Below are positions 1-11,932 of a stretch of 64,000 bases of DNA, piece by piece. A program made the position numbers and the translations under genes. Below the pieces are notes generated by a model that ran no database searches, was not told the origin of the DNA, and saw only the letters and a program-made list of their open reading frames with translations. The stretch spans positions 21,032,770 to 21,096,769 of the forward strand of contig OW203768.1 in assembly GCA_934045905.1 (NCBI GenBank). The letters run 5' to 3'. The DNA comes from Leuctra nigra. Lineage: Eukaryota > Arthropoda > Insecta > Plecoptera > Leuctridae. Within the stretch, counting starts at the first letter, position 1. Each line of letters opens with the position of its first letter.

Positions 1-16
1 TGATTTCCGTGTCCGG

Positions 17-790
17 TCATACGGTATTCATCCAATGGAAGGTGCTGATGAGCTGTGTTAACTGGTGGTCCTTCGTCAGGTCGTACACCTTCTTCAACAG
101 CTTCCTGTGATTCACGGTGTCATACGCCGCTGTGAGGTCGATGAAAGCTACTCCAGTTATTTTTCTTAGCTCGAAACCATCCTCGATGTGTTGGGTGAGG
201 TTCAAGACCTGTCCACAACACGACTTTCCGGGACGGAAACCAGCCTGCTGCTACATGAACTTTTCTTCCAGGATGTTCCCGATCCGATTCAGCGTGTTAG
301 GCGCTCCAGAATTTTGAAAGTGTGGCACAGTAGGGACACTGGACGAAAGTTTTTAGGGTCGTTCGCAACCACTCGGGCTTTCCTCCTTGTCTTCGGGATC
401 TGCATGCTACTAACACAGGCGTTCATCAGACTTGGCAACCACGAGCGCCTTCATGCCGAAATGCCTGATTTGCTCAACTCTCAGTTCATCTATCCCAGCC
501 AGCTGCTCTGTTTGGCTTCATGGTTCATGGCAGCTTTCAGCTCAGTCATGGAAATTGATCCCTGGAAAACGTTGCTTTCTGCTTCAAAGTCGCGCACTAG
601 AGGTTCCCGTATCTTCCAAACGTGGGTATTGCCATTCAGAAGTAGTTGGCTTGCGCTATACTTGATCCGGTGTCACTTCGGTGATATTGTATATCAGTTT
701 TGTAGCGTCTCCACTGAGGTTCTTGAGAAGTTTCCAGGCCCGCCTGGTGTTCGGTTAGGTGATGATCGGTCAACCGATTGCAGTTTTATT
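17..790 (-). pseudogene. Jockey-type LINE reverse transcriptase remnant, array copy 1
   Basis: Read on the minus strand, this is the fingers and early palm of a Jockey-clade RT. Visible pieces include RRAWKLLKNL in the endonuclease-RT linker, then QAGFRPGKSC and the motif A region AFIDLTAAYDTVNHRKLL. The C-terminal half, including the YADD box, is absent, and the frame is broken by several stops and shifts upstream of about 310. The coding match stops about 20 bases from the unit edge. No product is expected. This is a retrotransposon fragment carried along by the tandem array. The Jockey assignment rests on motif recognition only. Confidence 0.8.
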
Positions 791-1273
791 ATGCAGAGTT
801 GAGTTTCTTTCGTATTGCCAAGCTAGAACAAAGCTGAAAAATTTATACCTTTTGCATTGGATTGTAATGAATATTTTGTGAAAATTGGCCAGATCCGTTA
901 CTTCGTTTAAAATTTAATGCGAAAAACACAAATAAACAGAGGTTTGTGCCAAAAGTTTCAACTGGAGACGCTCGCTAAATAATACACAAGTAATGCGATG
1001 CGTCAAATATTTTGTAGAGTTTTAAAATAGTTTTGACTTGGTCTAATTATTGATATTATTACTTTCCAGTGCTGAATTTTTAGATTTTATATTTCTTAGT
1101 TGAAGAGATTTGGCAACCCTTTTTACACCGAGTGCTTTTTTTGGGGATATCACTGCATTTCTAGATTATTAATACAACTTGAAACACAAATCATCGCGAC
1201 AATGCCAATTTCCTTTAATAAAATACACATTTTCGATTAGTTTACTAATGAAAGTTGCTGTCAGTTACCAAAG

Positions 1274-1555
1274 TTGGCATCTCATGGAGGCAGTCGTATA
1301 TGGATGGCTGCCACGGGACAGGGCGAAGCACGGGGCCCTGTCTGTTGCTAGCAGCAGCAATGCTGTTAGCATCTTAATGGAGGCAGCACGGTATAATGGA
1401 TGTCTGTCACGGGGCAGGGCGGAGCACGGGGCCCTGTCTGTTGCTATCACAGTAATGCTGTAGCATTACTGTTGGCATCTCATGGAGGCAGTAATATGGT
1501 TGTCTGTCACAGGAAAGAGCGAAGGTCGGGGCTCTCTCTGGTGCCAACGGAGGTA
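1274..1555. repeat. GC-rich subrepeats inside the array unit (about 100 bp x3)
   Basis: Three tandem subunits start with TTGGCATCTCATGGAGGCAG or a close variant at about 1274, 1366 and 1472. Each then carries a CACGGGGCCCTGTCTGTTGC-like core. A short hairpin, AGTAATGCT-GT-AGCATTACT, lies between the second and third. The same block recurs in the other units near 3244-3530, 5212-5500 and 7181-7465. The small open frames here run on both strands and have no protein-like features. Confidence 0.8.
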
Positions 1556-1986
1556 ACAGGTGGTTTTTGCTAAAACAGATGCTTTTATGTTGATTCAGTA
1601 GATTATATTTTTTTATGTTTTAATTTTTGAGTTGATTTTTTGGTGAAAAATGGTATATTTTTGTCTTATTGGGTGCCGTATGAAATGTAATTAAAAATAT
1701 GTGCCAAGTGAGAACCTTTTGTTTAATCATGATTAAAATTTGAGATCAATTGGTTCACGGGTATGGTCTCCAATCGTATCGGAATTTTTATGGTTTTGTG
1801 CGGTTTTGTTGAATAACCGGTGCCTATAATTAACAAGGCACGAAGCAAAAATAAAAATGTGCCACTAATATACAATCAGACTGATCATGTGAACATCCTA
1901 TCAAAGTTACACAAACTTATGAAACTTAATGCTGGTACCAATGGGCAATGACAATGCAAAATTAGGTGATTGATTTCCGTGTCCGG

Positions 1987-2760
1987 TCATACGGTATTCA
2001 TCCAATGGAAGGTGCTTTTGAGCTGTGTTAACTGGTGGTCCTTCGTCAGGTCGTACACCTTCTTCAAAAGCTTCCTGTGATTCACGGTGTCATACGCCTC
2101 TGTGAGATCGATGAAGGCTACCCCAGTTATTTTTCTTAGCTCGAAACCATCCTCGATGTGTTGGGTGAGGTTCAAGACCTGTCCACAACACGACTTTCCG
2201 GGACGGAAACCAGCCTGCTGCTGGATGAACTTTTCTTCCAGGATGTTCCCTTTCCGATTCAGCGTGTTAGGCGCTCCAGAATTTTGAAAGTGTGGCACAG
2301 TAGGGACACTTGACGAAAGTTTTTAGGGTCGTTCGCAACCACTCGGGCTTTCCTCCTTGTCTTCGGGATCTGCATGCTACTAACACAGGCGTTCATCAGA
2401 CTTGGCAACCACGAGCGCCTTCATGCCGAAATGCCTGATTTGCTCAACTCTCAGTTCATCTATCCCAGCCAGCTGCTCTGTTTGGCTTCATGGTTCATGG
2501 CAGCTTTCAGCTCAGTCATGGAAATTGATCCCTGGAAAACGTTGCTTTCTGCTTCAAAGTCGCGCACTAGAGGTTCCCGTATCTTCCGAACGTGGGTATT
2601 GCCATTCAGAAGTAGTTGGCTTGCGCTATACTTGATCCGGTGTCACTTCGGTGATATTGTATATAAGTTTTGTAGCGTCTCCACTGAGGTTCTTGAGAAG
2701 TTTCCAGGCCCGCCTGGTGTTCGGTTAGGTGATGATCGGTCAACCGATTGCAGTTTTATT
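1987..2760 (-). pseudogene. Jockey-type RT remnant, array copy 2
   Basis: Same fragment as copy 1. An open stretch of 103 codons (2298 down to 1987) holds QQAGFRPGKSCCGQ and GVAFIDLTEAYDTVNHRKLL. Upstream, the linker part is shifted and interrupted by stops. The motif A aspartate is present, but the catalytic YADD segment is missing because the unit ends before it. Confidence 0.8.
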
Positions 2761-3954
2761 ATGCAGAGTTGAGTTTCTTTCGTATTGCCAAGCTAGAACA
2801 AAGCTGAAAATTTATACCTTCTGCATTGGATTGTAATGAATATTTTGTGAAAATTGGCCAGATCCGTTACTTCGTTTAAAATTTAATGCGAAAACACAAA
2901 TAAACAGAGGTTTGTGCCAAAAGTTTCAACTGGAGACGCTCGCTAAATAATACACAAGTAATGCGATGCGTCAAATATTTTGTAGAGTTTTAAAATAGTT
3001 TTGACTTGGTCTAATTATTGATATTATTACTTTCCAGTGCTGAATTTTTAGATTTTATATTTCTTAGTTGAAGAGATTTGGCAACCCTTTTTACACCGAG
3101 TGCTTTTTTTTGGGGATATCACTGCATTTCTAGATTATTAATACAACTTAAAACACAAATCATCGCGACAATGCCAATTTCCTTTAATAAAATACACCAT
3201 TTTCGATTAGTTTACTAATGAAAATTGCTGTCAATTACCAATGTTGGCATCTCATGGAGGCAGTCGTATATGGATGGCTGCCACGGGACAGGGCGAAGCA
3301 CGGGGCCCTGTCTGTTGCTAGCAGCAGCAATGCTGTTGGCATCTTAATGGAGGCAGCACGGTATAATGGATGTCTGTCACGGGGCAGGGCGGAGCACGGG
3401 GCCCTGTCTGTTGCTATCACAGTAATGCTGTAGCATTACTGTTGGCATCTCATGGAGGCAGTATTATGGTTGTCTGTCACAGGAAAGAGCGAAGGTCGGG
3501 GCTCTCTCTGGTGCCAACGGAGGTACAGGTGGTTTTTGCTAAAACAGATGCTTTTATGTTGATTCAGTAGATTATATTTTTTTATGTTTTAATTTTTGAG
3601 TTGATTTTTTGGTGAAAAATTGTATTTTTTGTCTTATTGGGTGCCGTATGAAATGTAATTTAAAAAATGTGCCAAGTGAGAACCTTTTGTTTAATCATGA
3701 TTAAAATTTGAGATCAATTGGTTCACAGGTATGGTCTCCAATCGTATCGGAATTTTTATGGTTTTGTGCGGTTTTGTTGAATAACCGGTGCCTATAATTA
3801 ACGAGACACGAAGCAAAAATAAAAATGTGCCACTAATATACAATCAGACTGATCATGTGAACATCCTATCAAAGTTACACAAACTTATGAAACTTAATGC
3901 TGGTACCAATGGGCAATGACAATGCAAAATTAGGTGATTGATTTCCGTGTCCGG

Positions 3955-4728
3955 TCATACGGTATTCATCCAATGGAAGGTGCTGATGAGCTGTGTTAAC
4001 TGGTGGTCCTTCGTCAGGTCGTACACCTTCTTCAAAAGCTTCCTGTGATTCACGGTGTCATACGCCTCTGTGAGATCGATGAAGGCTACCCCAGTTATTT
4101 TTCTTAGCTCGAAACCATCCTCGATGTGTTGGGTGAGGTTCAAGACCTGTCCACAACACGACTTTCCGGGACGGAAACCAGCCTGCTGCTGGATGAACTT
4201 TTCTTCCAGGATGTTCCCTTTCCGATTCAGCGTGTTAGGCGCTCCAGAATTTTGAAAGTGTGGCACAGTAGGGACACTTGACGAAAGTTTTTAGGGTCGT
4301 TCGCAACCACTCGGGCTTTCCTCCTTGTCTTCGGGATCTGCATGCTACTAACACAGGCGTTCATCAGACTTGGCAACCACGAGCGCCTTCATGCCGAAAT
4401 GCCTGATTTGCTCAACTCTCAGTTCATCTATCCCAGCCAGCTGCTCTGTTTGGCTTCATGGTTCATGGCAGCTTTCAGCTCAGTCATGGAAATTGATCCC
4501 TGGAAAACGTTGCTTTCTGCTTCAAAGTCGCGCACTAGAGGTTCCCGTATCTTCCGAACGTGGGTATTGCCATTCAGAAGTAGTTGGCTTGCGCTATACT
4601 TGATCCGGTGTCACTTCGGTGATATTGTATATAAGTTTTGTAGCGTCTCCACTGAGGTTCTTGAGAAGTTTCCAGGCCCGCCTGGTGTTCGGTTAGGTGA
4701 TGATCGGTCAACCGATTGCAGTTTTATT
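3955..4728 (-). pseudogene. Jockey-type RT remnant, array copy 3
   Basis: Nearly identical to copy 2 (open stretch 4266 down to 3955). One visible difference changes the end of the frame from LKSTF to LISTF. Lesions are shared with the neighbours, which shows that the fragment was already dead when it was amplified. Confidence 0.8.
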
Positions 4729-5922
4729 ATGCAGAGTTGAGTTTCTTTCGTATTGCCAAGCTAGAACAAAGCTGAAAATTTATACCTTCTGCATTGGATT
4801 GTAATGAATATTTTGTGAAAATTGGCCAGATCCGTTACTTCGTTTAAAATTTAATGCGAAAACACAAATAAACAGAGGTTTGTGCCAAAAGTTTCAACTG
4901 GAGACGCTCGCTAAATAATACACAAGTAATGCGATGCGTCAAATATTTTGTAGAGTTTTAAAATAGTTTTGACTTGGTCTAATTATTGATATTATTACTT
5001 TCCAGTGCTGAATTTTTAGATTTTATATTTCTTAGTTGAAGAGATTTGGCAACCCTTTTTACACCGAGTGCTTTTTTTTGGGGATATCACTGCATTTCTA
5101 GATTATTAATACAACTTAAAACACAAATCATCGCGACAATGCCAATTTCCTTTAATAAAATACACCATTTTCGATTAGTTTACTAATGAAAATTGCTGTC
5201 AATTACCAATGTTGGCATCTCATGGAGGCAGTCGTATATGGATGGCTGCCACGGGACAGGGCGAAGCACGGGGCCCTGTCTGTTGCTAGCAGCAGCAATG
5301 CTGTTGGCATCTTAATGGAGGCAGCACGGTATAATGGATGTCTGTCACGGGGCAGGGCGGAGCACGGGGCCCTGTCTGTTGCTATCACAGTAATGCTGTA
5401 GCATTACTGTTGGCATCTCATGGAGGCAGTATTATGGTTGTCTGTCACAGGAAAGAGCGAAGGTCGGGGCTCTCTCTGGTGCCAACGGAGGTACAGGTGG
5501 TTTTTGCTAAAACAGATGCTTTTATGTTGATTCAGTAGATTATATTTTTTTATGTTTTAATTTTTGAGTTGATTTTTTGGTGAAAAATTGTATTTTTTGT
5601 CTTATTGGGTGCCGTATGAAATGTAATTTAAAAAATGTGCCAAGTGAGAACCTTTTGTTTAATCATGATTAAAATTTGAGATCAATTGGTTCACAGGTAT
5701 GGTCTCCAATCGTATCGGAATTTTTATGGTTTTGTGCGGTTTTGTTGAATAACCGGTGCCTATAATTAACGAGACACGAAGCAAAAATAAAAATGTGCCA
5801 CTAATATACAATCAGACTGATCATGTGAACATCCTATCAAAGTTACACAAACTTATGAAACTTAATGCTGGTACCAATGGGCAATGACAATGCAAAATTA
5901 GGTGATTGATTTCCGTGTCCGG

Positions 5923-6696
5923 TCATACGGTATTCATCCAATGGAAGGTGCTGATGAGCTGTGTTAACTGGTGGTCCTTCGTCAGGTCGTACACCTTCTT
6001 CAAAAGCTTCCTGTGATTCACGGTGTCATACGCCTCTGTGAGATCGATGAAGGCTACCCCAGTTATTTTTCTTAGCTCGAAACCATCCTCGATGTGTTGG
6101 GTGAGGTTCAAGACCTGTCCACAACACGACTTTCCGGGACGGAAACCAGCCTGCTGCTGGATGAACTTTTCTTCCAGGATGTTCCCTTTCCGATTCAGCG
6201 TGTTAGGCGCTCCAGAATTTTGAAAGTGTGGCACAGTAGGGACACCTGACGAATGTTTTTAGGGTCGTTCGCAACCACTCGGGCTTTCCTCCTTGTCTTC
6301 GGGATCTGCATGCTACTAACACAGGCGTTCATCAGACTTGGCAACCACGAGCGCCTTCATGCCGAAATGCCTGATTTGCTCAACTCTCAGTTCATCTATC
6401 CCAGCCAGCTGCTCTGTTTGGCTTCATGGTTCATGGCAGCTTTCAGCTCAGTCATGGAAATTGATCCCTGGAGAACGTTGCTTTCTGCTTCAAAGTCGCG
6501 CACTAGAGGTTCCCGTATCTTCCGAACGTGGGTATTGCCATTCAGAAGTAGTTGGCTTGCGCTTTACTTGATCCGGTGTCACTTCGGTGATATTGTATAT
6601 CAGTTTTGTAGCGTCTCCACTGAGGTTCTTGAGAAGTTTCCAGGCCCGCCTGGTGTTCGGTTAGGTGATGATCGTTCAACCGATTGCAGTTTTATT
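5923..6696 (-). pseudogene. Jockey-type RT remnant, array copy 4
   Basis: The same truncated RT piece (open stretch 6234 down to 5923), slightly more diverged from copies 2 and 3, with several single-base changes around 6250-6740. It lacks the C-terminal catalytic half, as do the other copies. Confidence 0.8.
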
Positions 6697-7515
6697 ATGC
6701 AGAGTTGAGTTTCTTTCGTATTGGCAAGCTAGTACAAAGCTGTAAATTTATACCTTCTGCATTGGATTGTAATGAATATTTTGTGAAACAATTGGCCAGA
6801 TCCGTTACTTCGTTTAAAATTTAATGCGAAAAACCCAAATAAACAGAAGTTTGTGCCAATAGTTTCAACTGGAGACGCTCGCTAAATAAAACACAAGTAA
6901 TGCGATGCGTCAAATATTTTGTAGAGTTTTAAAATAGTTTTGACTTGGTCTATTTATTGATATTATTACTTTCTAGTGCTAAATTTTTAGATTTTATATT
7001 TCTTAGTTGAAGAGATTTGGCAACCCTTTTTACACCGAGTGCTTTTTTTGGGGATATCACTGCATTTCTAGATTATTAATACAACTTGAAACACAAATCA
7101 TCGCGACAATGCCAATTTCCTTTAATGAAATACACATTTTCGATTAGTTTACTAATGAAAGTTGTTGTCAGTTACCAATGTTGGCATCTCATGGAGGCAG
7201 TCGTATATGGATGGCTGCCACGGGACAGGGCGAAGCACGGGGCCCTGTCTGTTGCTAGCAGCAGCAATGCTGTTAGCATCTTAATGGAGGCAGCACGGTA
7301 TAATGGATGTCTGTCACGGGGCAGGGCGGAGCACGGGGCCCTGTCTGTTGCTATCACAGTAATGCTGTAGCATTACTGTTGGCATCTTATGGAGGCAGTA
7401 TTATGGTTGTCTGTCACAGGAAAGAGCGAAGGTCGGGGCTCTCTCTGGTGCCAACGGAGGTAACAGGTGGTTTTTGCTAAAACAGATACTTTTATGTTGA
7501 TTCAGTAGATCATAT

Positions 7516-7840
7516 TTCAATTAAATATGTTTTGTGCGTTACTAAATTCCGGGTCGAAATTTTGCACGTATCGGAGCTCTCTCATCAATGCAATTTTTCT
7601 GGAAATCCTAAGCCTTCTGCATTAGATAGTAATGAATCTTTTGTGAAAAAATTTGCCAGATTCGTTATAGCTACTACTTCGTTTGAAATGTTTTGCGAAA
7701 AACACAGATAAAAAACCCAGAGATTTGAGCCATAAGTTACAATAGTGGAGGCGCTCGCTCCGCTTGCTTGATAAAATGTAGGTACCTACCTACTACGAAA
7801 ACGCTCGGTGTAACGCGTTGACGAGCGAGCACCGGTACGT
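7516..7840. repeat. Degenerate older copy of part of the array unit
   Basis: 7600-7760 resembles bases 840-980 of the array unit (CTTCTGCATTAGATAGTAATG, then GCCAGATTCGTTA, then a CGCTCGCT run) at clearly lower identity. It runs into AAAACGCTCGGTGTAACGCG (7797-7816) followed by a GAGCGAGC run. The reverse complement of that tail recurs at about 14055-14095, so this tail is a separate dispersed family. Confidence 0.6.
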
Positions 7841-7976
7841 GCAATTCTTATACCGGAATTCCGCACCAAACGCACAGAAACATATACATCCATATTAAAT
7901 TGAAGATCCACTCAATCAACATAAAATTATCTGTGAAATACAGTTTATTACTGATAACCTCAGATAGGTGGATGTT

Positions 7977-8068
7977 AATATTTATACCAACTGCAATATG
8001 AAAAGATTTTCCTCGAGTGGGACTCGAAACCACGACCTTCCGATATCCAGTCAGATGCTCTAGGTATC
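7977..8068 (-). repeat. tRNA-like SINE sequence, inverted partner
   Basis: Reverse complement of the tRNA-like sequence at 8138-8233. It has a B-box-like CCACTCGAGG end and the same TGCAGTTGGTAT tail. The A-box half is damaged (a CTCTAGGTATC segment replaces it). It forms one side of a roughly 90-bp inverted repeat with the copy downstream. Confidence 0.65.
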
Positions 8069-8137
8069 TTGAAAATCGGGTCATAAGTTGCTAACGCAGC
8101 TTATATTGGAACACAGCCGCTGCAATATGAACTGCCT

Positions 8138-8233
8138 CGGTAGCTCAGTTACAGCATCTGACTGGATATCGGAAGGTCGTGGGTTCGAGTCCCACTCGAG
8201 GAAAAACTTTTTATATTGCAGTTGGTATTTATA
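8138..8233 (+). repeat. tRNA-like SINE head
   Basis: The segment folds as a tRNA: an A-box-like TAGCTCAGTTACAGCATC, an anticodon stem TCTGA/TCGGA around the loop CTGGATA, and a B box GGTTCGAGTCCC. The CCTCG acceptor strand pairs with CGAGG at the 3' side. The formal anticodon would be GGA (Ser), but there is no long variable arm, and a second inverted copy plus a shared non-tRNA tail (TTGCAGTTGGTATTTATAAA) indicate a SINE rather than a functional gene. RNA polymerase III boxes are intact by eye. Confidence 0.6.
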
Positions 8234-9253
8234 AAAGTAGGTAGGTATCTGTTTTCCATTGAAAATTTAGAATAACAATCTACTTATACACCTTGCAAAT
8301 TTCAACATTCTCTTTGTTCCGTCTTGTGATTGGTAGATAAGTTAACGTTTAAACTAAGTGTCTTTCGCACCCATCCGTGCACAGATTTGTTCCGACTTGA
8401 ATAGCCTTGGCTGCGCGGGCGCGCTATTAGCACGAATGGGTGCACGGATTTGTGTGCCAGTCTGCGCGGCCGAGGCTATTCGCACAAAACTTCAAGGTCA
8501 CAAAACTTTTGGTCATGCAACGTCGCAAATGACATGATTCAGTTCTTTGGATGGGGGCTTGTGTTGTGGTTGAAGTGGCACTGACAGTTGGACGAGAATG
8601 AACGGAATTACTTAGCTACAATCACCATACTTTACAGGGATTGGAAACTGTCTGACTAGCTGGCCATGGGTCTGGCCCACCGCCCCTAAAGCTGCGTAGT
8701 GTTTCCGTTTCCGGTTTTATTATCTCATTCTGATTGGCTGCCCGTCAGAATGTGGGCGTGGCCTGACGTAACTACGGCTGCGGCTGCGTGTTGCGGGGTA
8801 TGTAATTGTGCGCGGGTGCAATGGTATGTATGCATGGTTTCAACTTTTCACGCAGTTGCGCTTACGTGTTGCGGCTGCGGGTTATGTCAATTAAATAGTC
8901 CAATGTCTTTGGAAATTGCACGGATTCGTGCCATTTGGTGCGAATAGTCTTGGGCTAGTATTATTTTGTTAAGTTTATTTGTATTATTTTGTCTTCCACA
9001 GCCATGCACAGACTACGTTTTCAAGCAAAGGGGGCACACTCTAAGTCTCAGTGTGAGAAAGTACCTATAAGTGCTATATCGGCATCGGTTTCGTATCGTC
9101 CGCCTTTTGCTATTGATCTTATCAATGTCATTTTGATCAGAAAGGCACTATTTATTATCTTCGGAAATGAACCACAATTATGGTAAGGAATCAGGTGGAA
9201 ATGATAAAATGAAGTAATAACAAAGTAATAACGTAAACAAAACAACTCACAAG
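8234..9253. other. Gene-free spacer with a GC-rich repeat-like block
   Basis: No convincing coding region. 8368-8490 contains two imperfect copies of a GCACCCATCCGTGCACAGAT-like phrase and an inverted pair GAATAGCCTTGG / CCGAGGCTATTC. A related phrase, GCACGGATTCGTGCC, recurs near 8920, so 8368-8950 may be one short DNA element. 8740-8900 is unusually rich in CG and GC-rich hexamers such as CGGCTGCGG. Confidence 0.4.
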
Positions 9254-9515
9254 TTGATGTCGTGGACGTTTTCGGAACCATCTTGTAATCACATGGCAGT
9301 GGTGACTGTTTGTTCCGTTGGAGGTGCTGGTGGCCCTGATAAGGGCCGTTCGCGACGTTTCGAAGGATGTACTTCCTTCATCTTCTGGCGGTTGACTGCG
9401 AAGATGTTGCTGGCAGCGCGGTCTCTTATTCGTTTTCGGGTTGGTCTGGTTTCCCGTTGGTGGAGAGTGGACGACCAATCGCAGAGGTGGAATTTGCGAC
9501 TGTTTTCATCCTTCA
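9254..9515 (-). repeat. PLE terminal repeat (3' pseudo-LTR)
   Basis: Follows the PLE stop codon directly. Read on the minus strand it contains a 6-bp stem GAAGGA/TCCTTC followed by GAAACGTC (9351-9387), then a GGCCC...GGGCC hairpin, and ends in the start-codon context of the open frame. An inverted copy lies at 12870-13110. Confidence 0.75.
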
Positions 9516-11932
9516 TTTCTTCAGTTGGGCGCGCGCTCTACTGCGGGTCAGACGTGCCGGCTGTAGCGCTCCTGTCGGTGCCCGCGGCGGCCGCTCGGTG
9601 TTCCTCAGCCTTCCCGCGAGGCTCGTTCCGCTGATGCTCGGTGCCGGCTGGAGGCGGGCTCGACTTCTCGTGCACGGCCCCAACAGTGAACTCTGCGAGA
9701 TGTTCTCCGCGGCTGGCTTGGCTGTTGGCTCGGTCGGCGGCACGAGTATCCTGGACATGACGGGCTTCCACGCGTGTGGAAGGCGGATGCTGTCGTCGCG
9801 CTTGTTGAGGTTGCCGGGACGCCTCTCGATTTCGACTGCCTCTCGGATGGTGCGGACGACGTAATGCTCGATGGAGGCGAGTGGCTTCATTGCCTCGAAA
9901 TCGATAGAGTGTCCGGTTTCCTCAACGTGCTGGGCAAGCGACGATGTGCTGTCCATCTTCCTGACGGCTCGCTGGCGCTCCTTCCGACGCGTTGACATCT
10001 GCCGCTTTGTCTGGCCGATGTAGGTGCGGCTGCAGTCCGAGCAGGGGATCTCGTAGACGCCTCTCTGCTCGAGATGGATCTTGTCTTTGGCGCTGCCCAG
10101 GAGCTCGGAGATCTTCTGGTCGGTGTTGAAGACCGTCTTGATGTCGTGCTCTGCCAGGAGTCGGCCGATCCAGTCGGTTGTACCCTTGACGTAGGGCAGG
10201 AAGGCCAGCCTCGGGGGCCGCTCGTTCTCTTCCTCTCCCCCGGCCTCCTGGGTGGCGGCCTCCTGGGACGCGACCTCCGTTGGCTTCGGGACCCGGTTCC
10301 AAGCCTTCTCGAATACTCGGTTGGGGTAGCCGTTGTCCAAAAGAGACTCCCGGAGAGTCCTGGCCTCGGCGTCGATGTGGTCCGCGTCGGCGATGCGCTG
10401 GGAGCGGGTGGCCAGAGTGTTGGCGACTGCGCGGAGCTGAGACGGGTGGTGGTGAGATGCCGCGTTCAGGTACCGGTTGGTGTTGGTCGGCTTCCTGTAG
10501 ACGGTGTGTCCAAGGCTGCCGTCCTGGTTCTTGATGACGAGGCAGTCGAGGAAGGGCAGTTGTGCACCGGACTCCATCTCGTGGGTGAACCGGATGTTCG
10601 GGTGCACGGAGTTGAGATGTGCCAAGAACTCGGGGATCCTGTCCGCTCCATGCTGCCAGACGACGAAAGTGTCGTCGACGTAGCGGTACCAGCAGCGGGG
10701 CTTCAGCGGCTCCGAGTCGATGGCTCTGGTCTCGAAGTCCTCGAGGTAGAGGTTGGCCAACACAGGGGACAGCGGCGATCCCATCGGTGCTCCGGAGACT
10801 TGCTCGTAGAACTGGCCGTCGAACATGAAGTATGTGGACTTCATGCAGTGACGGACCAGCTCGAGGACGGAGGGCGGCAGTCTGCACTTGTTGCCTGCGA
10901 TGTCTACTGCCTCGTCGATCGGGATGTTCGTGAACAGCGAGACGATGTCAAAGCTGACAAGTAGATCGCCCGGGTCGAGCCGGAGGTCGTGCAGGAGGCT
11001 GACGAAGTGGGCCGCGTTCTTGATGTAGGATGGAGCTGTCTCGGAGTCGGGCTGAAGACGCTTAGCAAGGTGTTTTGCTAGAGCTTGCGTCGGAGAGCGT
11101 ACCGCGCTGACTATGGGGCGGAGAGGCAGACCTGGCTTGTGAGTCTTCGGAAGGCCGTAGAACCTCGGCACTCTGACACTTTGATCAGGTCCCTGGTCTC
11201 CTTCTCCAAGGCGAGCGTCGGATCTCGTTTGATGGTGGCGTATGTCGGGTCGTCCAGGAGAGCTCTCAGCTTGGCGTGGTAGTCTGTCGTGTCGAGGACC
11301 ACCGTGCTGTTGCCTTTGTCGGCGGGCAAGATCGTGACTGCTTTGTTCTTTCTCAGCTCACGTACCGCCCGCATCTCTGCAGGAGGTACGTTGCTGGCTG
11401 GAGGCTTGGCTCGACGTAGTACAGCGGCGGTGTCCTGGCGGAGCTGCTCTGCCTCGGCGGAGGGTAGAGTCCGGATGGCCGCTTCCACGCCGCAGACGAT
11501 GCGCTCGATGGGCAGGCGGGACGGAGCGACGGCGAAGTTGAGCCCTCTCGCTAAGACTGAGCGAGCTGCGTCGGAGAGGTCGTGTGAAGACGCGTTCACG
11601 ACGACTCGGTCTGGGTCGATGGTGCGGCCTGATGGTCTGGCAGTGGTAGGGGCACGAGCCAGGAGCGCGTCAAACTTCTTGCGTTGACGCTGCAGGGCTA
11701 TTTCACTCTTCTCCAGTGCAGACCGGTGCGTCAGTAGATCAATCCGATCGAAGAGTGGAGGTTCGAGCTCGCTGCTTAGCTCGAGGTGCGTGTGGTAGAG
11801 ATCGGTGGTCAGCTCGTCGATTCTCTTGTATGTCCGGGATATGGTGTCTCGCAGGAGCGCCATGCCAGCTTTCTGCAGTATCCGGCTGGTGTTCGGCGAC
11901 CTGGTGTGGAAATGAAGGCGCAGGCTTACCTG
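9513..11932 (-). pseudogene. PLE reverse transcriptase with GIY-YIG endonuclease
   Basis: Encodes the single PLE protein that copies element RNA at the nicked target. The N-terminal part (HFHTRSPNTSRI onward) runs from about 11932 and contains RELRKNKAVTILPADKGN. It then shifts frame near 11172-11180. The downstream frame of 552 codons has RT motifs GLPKTHKPG, SFDIVSLFTNIP (motif A), GAPMGSPLSP and YRYVDDTF (catalytic DD). A GIY-YIG nuclease follows near residues 385-430 with GVYEIPC, a Cys pair and TYIGQTKRQ. All key residues are present; the only visible lesion in this part is the one-base frameshift. The C-terminal tail is Arg/Pro-rich. Antisense open frames across this GC-rich block are shadows. 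Confidence 0.88.

Larger units (their letters stand above)
1..7515. repeat. Tandem array, four copies of a 1.97-kb unit
   Basis: Copies begin at about 1, 1971, 3939 and 5907, so the period is 1970, then 1968 and 1968. The fourth copy ends near 7515, short of a full unit. Each unit starts with TGATTTCCGTGTCCGG, contains an RT remnant on the minus strand, an AT-rich stretch, then a GC-rich block of three subrepeats. Copies 2 and 3 are almost identical. Copies 1 and 4 share variants that copies 2 and 3 lack, for example a CAG instead of AAG in the RT remnant near unit position 700. The first unit begins at base 1 of the window, so the array probably continues to the left. Confidence 0.95.

Noticed and set aside
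188..802. 204-codon plus-strand frame in the array (and 132-151 codon versions in the other copies)
   Set aside because: It is the complement of the broken Jockey RT, whose motifs are clear on the minus strand.
8138..8210. Functional serine tRNA gene
   Set aside because: The GGA loop lacks the long variable arm of tRNA-Ser, and a second inverted copy shares the non-tRNA tail, which points to a SINE.
10074..10964. 296-codon plus-strand frame and several other long frames in 9.5-11.9 kb
   Set aside because: They are antisense or off-frame to the PLE reverse transcriptase. High GC content keeps all frames open; no domain signal.
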